This document shows positions 33,357-35,351 of a stretch of 35,351 nt of DNA, piece after piece. The stretch lies in assembly GCA_944384215.1 (NCBI GenBank), contig CALWSN010000107.1, positions 1-35,351 on the forward strand, given 5' to 3'. This DNA comes from an uncultured Clostridia bacterium. Lineage in GTDB: Bacteria; Bacillota; Clostridia; Lachnospirales; CAG-274. The position numbers were made by a program, and so were the translations under genes. Position 1 is the stretch's first letter, and the number at the start of each line of letters is the position of its first letter. The notes below the pieces were generated by a model. It was given only the letters and a program-made list of their open reading frames with translations, ran no database searches and was not told the origin of the DNA.

Positions 33357-34802
33357 ATGTATTATATTGTAGAGCACAAACACTTAGATGAAGTGCTTTC
33401 GGTTATTCAATTATTTTATTTTGGTGAAAAAATAAAACAGGTAGATGAAATTTTAGATGACGATATAGTTATAAAAAGCACTATTAAAGATGATTTAGCT
33501 ATTTGTACTATATATAAAGATAAAAAAGAGATAGTTTGTAAAAAAAATAGTTTAGAAAATTTAAGTAAAGATAGTTTTTCAAATGAAAAGGCTAGAATAA
33601 TAAAACTTACTGTTTATCAAGCTATACAACAAATAAGACCTTTAAATATGCCTTGGGGTATATTAACAGGTGTTAGACCTACTAAAAAAATAAATGAAAT
33701 GTTAGAAGAAGGTTTTTCTGAAGAAAGTATTAAAAATATACTAGAAGAAAAATATTTAGCAACTAATGAAAAAATTGATTTAGCAATAGATATAGCTAAA
33801 ATAGAAAAAAATATATTAAAAAATAATAATAAAAATAAAATTTCTTTATATTTAGGCATACCATTTTGCCCTACAAGATGTGTTTATTGCTCTTTTCCAT
33901 CTTTTAATCTTAGCCAATATACTAAAAAAGTAGATTTATATTTAGATTGTTTAGAAAAAGAAATACTAGCTATGAAAGATTACGTTAATAGCTTTGATAT
34001 AGAGAGTATTTATATAGGTGGAGGAACACCAACTTCATTAAATGAAAATCAGTTTTATAGATTTTTGAAAATGATAGATGATAATTTTAAAAAGCCTTTA
34101 ATAGAATATACAATAGAAGCAGGCAGAGCAGATACTATAACAAGAGATAAGCTTAAAACTATGAAAGATTTTAAAGCTACTAGAATATCTATAAACCCTC
34201 AAACTATGAATGATAAAACTTTAAAATTAATAGGTAGAAATCATTTAGAAAAAGAGTTTTTAGAGGCTTTTTATATGGCTAGAGAAGAAGGACACAACAA
34301 TATAAACACAGATATTATACTAGGGCTTACAGACGAAACATCTAAAGAAGTTTTATACACTATGGATAAGATTTATACATTAAGCCCAGAAAGTTTAACA
34401 GTACATACACTTGCACTTAAAAGAGCATCTAGGCTTAATGAAAATATAGATACTTTTAACCCTAGTTCTTTTTATGAAATGGAAAAAATGATAAATATAA
34501 CAAAAGATTATGCTAAAAAAATGAATATGTATCCTTATTATATGTATAGACAAAAAAATATGATAGGTAATTTTGAAAATGTAGGATATTGTAAAGATGG
34601 TTTAGAATGTTTTTATAATATTCAAATAATGGAAGAAAAGCAGACTATTATTTCTTTTGGTGCAGGGGCTACAAGCAAATTTTATTTTGAAGATACAAAT
34701 CTTATAAAAAGAGCTTTTAATGTAAAAAGTGTTGATGATTATATAAATCGTATAGACGAAATGATACAAAGAAAAAGAGAAATAATAGAGGAGGGCATAT
34801 AG
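33357..34802 (+). CDS. hemZ: Coproporphyrinogen dehydrogenase-like radical SAM protein HemZ
   Basis: A 481-residue radical SAM protein of the HemN/HemW superfamily. After a variable 160-residue N-terminal region comes the cluster motif PFCPTRCVYCSF (CxxxCxxC; about residues 172-183), then YIGGGTPTSL (SAM-binding), ARISINPQTMN-like ATRISINPQTM, and NTDIILGL. HemZ is annotated as an oxygen-independent coproporphyrinogen III oxidase, but many relatives are haem chaperones or have unknown roles, so the reaction is uncertain. The ribosome site is weak (AAAGTTGG). Its stop abuts the hisS start, so the two are coupled. This neighbourhood is standard in Clostridia. Confidence 0.9.
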   Translation: MYYIVEHKHLDEVLSVIQLFYFGEKIKQVDEILDDDIVIKSTIKDDLAICTIYKDKKEIVCKKNSLENLSKDSFSNEKARIIKLTVYQAIQQIRPLNMPWGILTGVRPTKKINEMLEEGFSEESIKNILEEKYLATNEKIDLAIDIAKIEKNILKNNNKNKISLYLGIPFCPTRCVYCSFPSFNLSQYTKKVDLYLDCLEKEILAMKDYVNSFDIESIYIGGGTPTSLNENQFYRFLKMIDDNFKKPLIEYTIEAGRADTITRDKLKTMKDFKATRISINPQTMNDKTLKLIGRNHLEKEFLEAFYMAREEGHNNINTDIILGLTDETSKEVLYTMDKIYTLSPESLTVHTLALKRASRLNENIDTFNPSSFYEMEKMINITKDYAKKMNMYPYYMYRQKNMIGNFENVGYCKDGLECFYNIQIMEEKQTIISFGAGATSKFYFEDTNLIKRAFNVKSVDDYINRIDEMIQRKREIIEEGI

Positions 34803-35351
34803 ATGAAGATAAAAAGACCAAAAGGCACTAATGATATTTTTGGTAAAGAAGCTTATAAATGGCAGTTTTTAGAAAATGAAATAAGACAGGCTTGTAAAAA
34901 TTTTGGTATACAAGAAATAAGAACTCCTATTTTTGAATATAAAAATCTTTTTGAACGTGGTGTTGGAGAAACAACAGATGTTGTTCAAAAAGAGATGTTT
35001 ACTTTTAAAGATAGAGGCGATAGAGAATATGCTCTAAAGCCAGAAAGTACAGCAGGTACTGCTAGAGCTTATCTTGAAAATAGCCTAAGTGCTGATGTAC
35101 AACCTACAAAGTTATACTATATAGCACCGTCTTTTAGAGATGAAAGAAACCAAGCAGGTAGATTTAAACAATTTCATCAATTTGGAGTTGAAATGTTTGG
35201 CTCTTTTGATGCTAGTTGTGATGCAGAGGTTATATCTTTTGTATATGAATTATTAAAAAGATTAAATATTAAAGATGTAACATTAAAACTTAATAGCCTT
35301 GGTGGTAACGAATGTAGAAAAGCATATAACCAAAAGCTTAAATCTTTTGTA
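34803..35351 (+). CDS. hisS: Histidyl-tRNA synthetase, N-terminal part (3' end outside window)
   Basis: The first 183 codons are visible; the gene runs off the right edge. HisS charges tRNA-His with histidine. Seen are RPKGTNDIF at the N-terminus, IRTPIFEYKNLFERGVGETTDVVQKEMF split around motif 1, and the class II motif 2 FRDERNQAGRFKQFHQFG (about 116-133). The usual RPEGT sequence reads KPEST (about 79-83). The start at 34803 is the base after the hemZ stop, with GAGGAGGG just upstream inside hemZ. No T-box leader precedes it. Confidence 0.94.
   Translation, partial: MKIKRPKGTNDIFGKEAYKWQFLENEIRQACKNFGIQEIRTPIFEYKNLFERGVGETTDVVQKEMFTFKDRGDREYALKPESTAGTARAYLENSLSADVQPTKLYYIAPSFRDERNQAGRFKQFHQFGVEMFGSFDASCDAEVISFVYELLKRLNIKDVTLKLNSLGGNECRKAYNQKLKSFV

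Noticed and set aside
34700..34802. T-box leader before hisS
   Set aside because: The gene starts one base after hemZ ends, leaving no room, and no T-box sequence is seen in the end of hemZ.
1..35351. CRISPR arrays, tRNA or rRNA genes, insertion sequences, prophage
   Set aside because: No spaced direct repeats, no tRNA-like cloverleaf ends, and no transposase, integrase or phage structural motifs were found in any frame.

Overview
The window is very AT-rich chromosomal DNA with strong AGGAGG-type ribosome binding sites, tightly packed genes, and a gene set typical of anaerobic Firmicutes in the class Clostridia: AddA, type III pantothenate kinase, an ECF transporter S component, RNase J, the IreB-RuvX-DUF1292 trio, MtaB, HemZ, and the Rel-Dtd-metallo-hydrolase-HemZ-HisS string. 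A low-GC clostridial genome (Lachnospirales-like) is the best guess; the species cannot be named from the sequence. There are no insertion sequences, phage genes, CRISPR arrays, rRNA or tRNA genes, so this is essentially core genome with a few accessory islands.

Layout. 1-2814 (+): the C-terminal part of AddA, followed by a 56-codon cysteine-rich small gene. 2840-4255 (-): an ECF S component and CoaX, probably a pantothenate uptake and activation pair. 4495-6072 (+): a DEAD-box RNA helicase with a DbpA-type RNA-binding domain. 6111-8893 (-): RNase J and the ireB-ruvX-DUF1292 operon. 9048-11987 (-): MtaB and an AraC-type regulator whose receiver domain has lost its phospho-acceptor Asp. 12123-14758 (+): an unrecognised 465-residue protein with a His/Cys tail, then a two-part ThrE-type exporter; a perfect 46-nt palindrome lies between this block and the regulator. 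14805-15371 (+): a flavin-reductase-like protein. 15410-20266 (-): the purine operon purC-purF-purB-purA. 20610-21122 (+): a degenerate ferritin-like protein. 21153-25505 (-): a complete MurNAc recycling operon, mupG-murQ-murP-murR, with an RpiR-type operator inside its promoter. 25686-28895 (+): a TPP riboswitch with a terminator, then a thiamine-binding protein and the ABC transporter ThiXYZ. 28969-29772 (+): an unrecognised membrane protein. 30000-35351 (+): rel, dtd, a metallo-beta-lactamase-fold hydrolase, hemZ and the start of hisS.

How the genes work together. The clearest functional modules are peptidoglycan recovery (MurP imports and phosphorylates the sugar, MupG trims the disaccharide, MurQ removes lactate, MurR represses) and uptake of a thiamine precursor under TPP control. 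All four convergent gene junctions carry a perfect inverted repeat that can act as a terminator, three of them overlapping stop codons. The least explained part is 10389-14758: a phosphorylation-deficient-looking regulator, a large palindrome, an unknown protein and an amino-acid exporter. It is the best candidate for something undescribed, although nothing in the sequence proves that these genes form one system.
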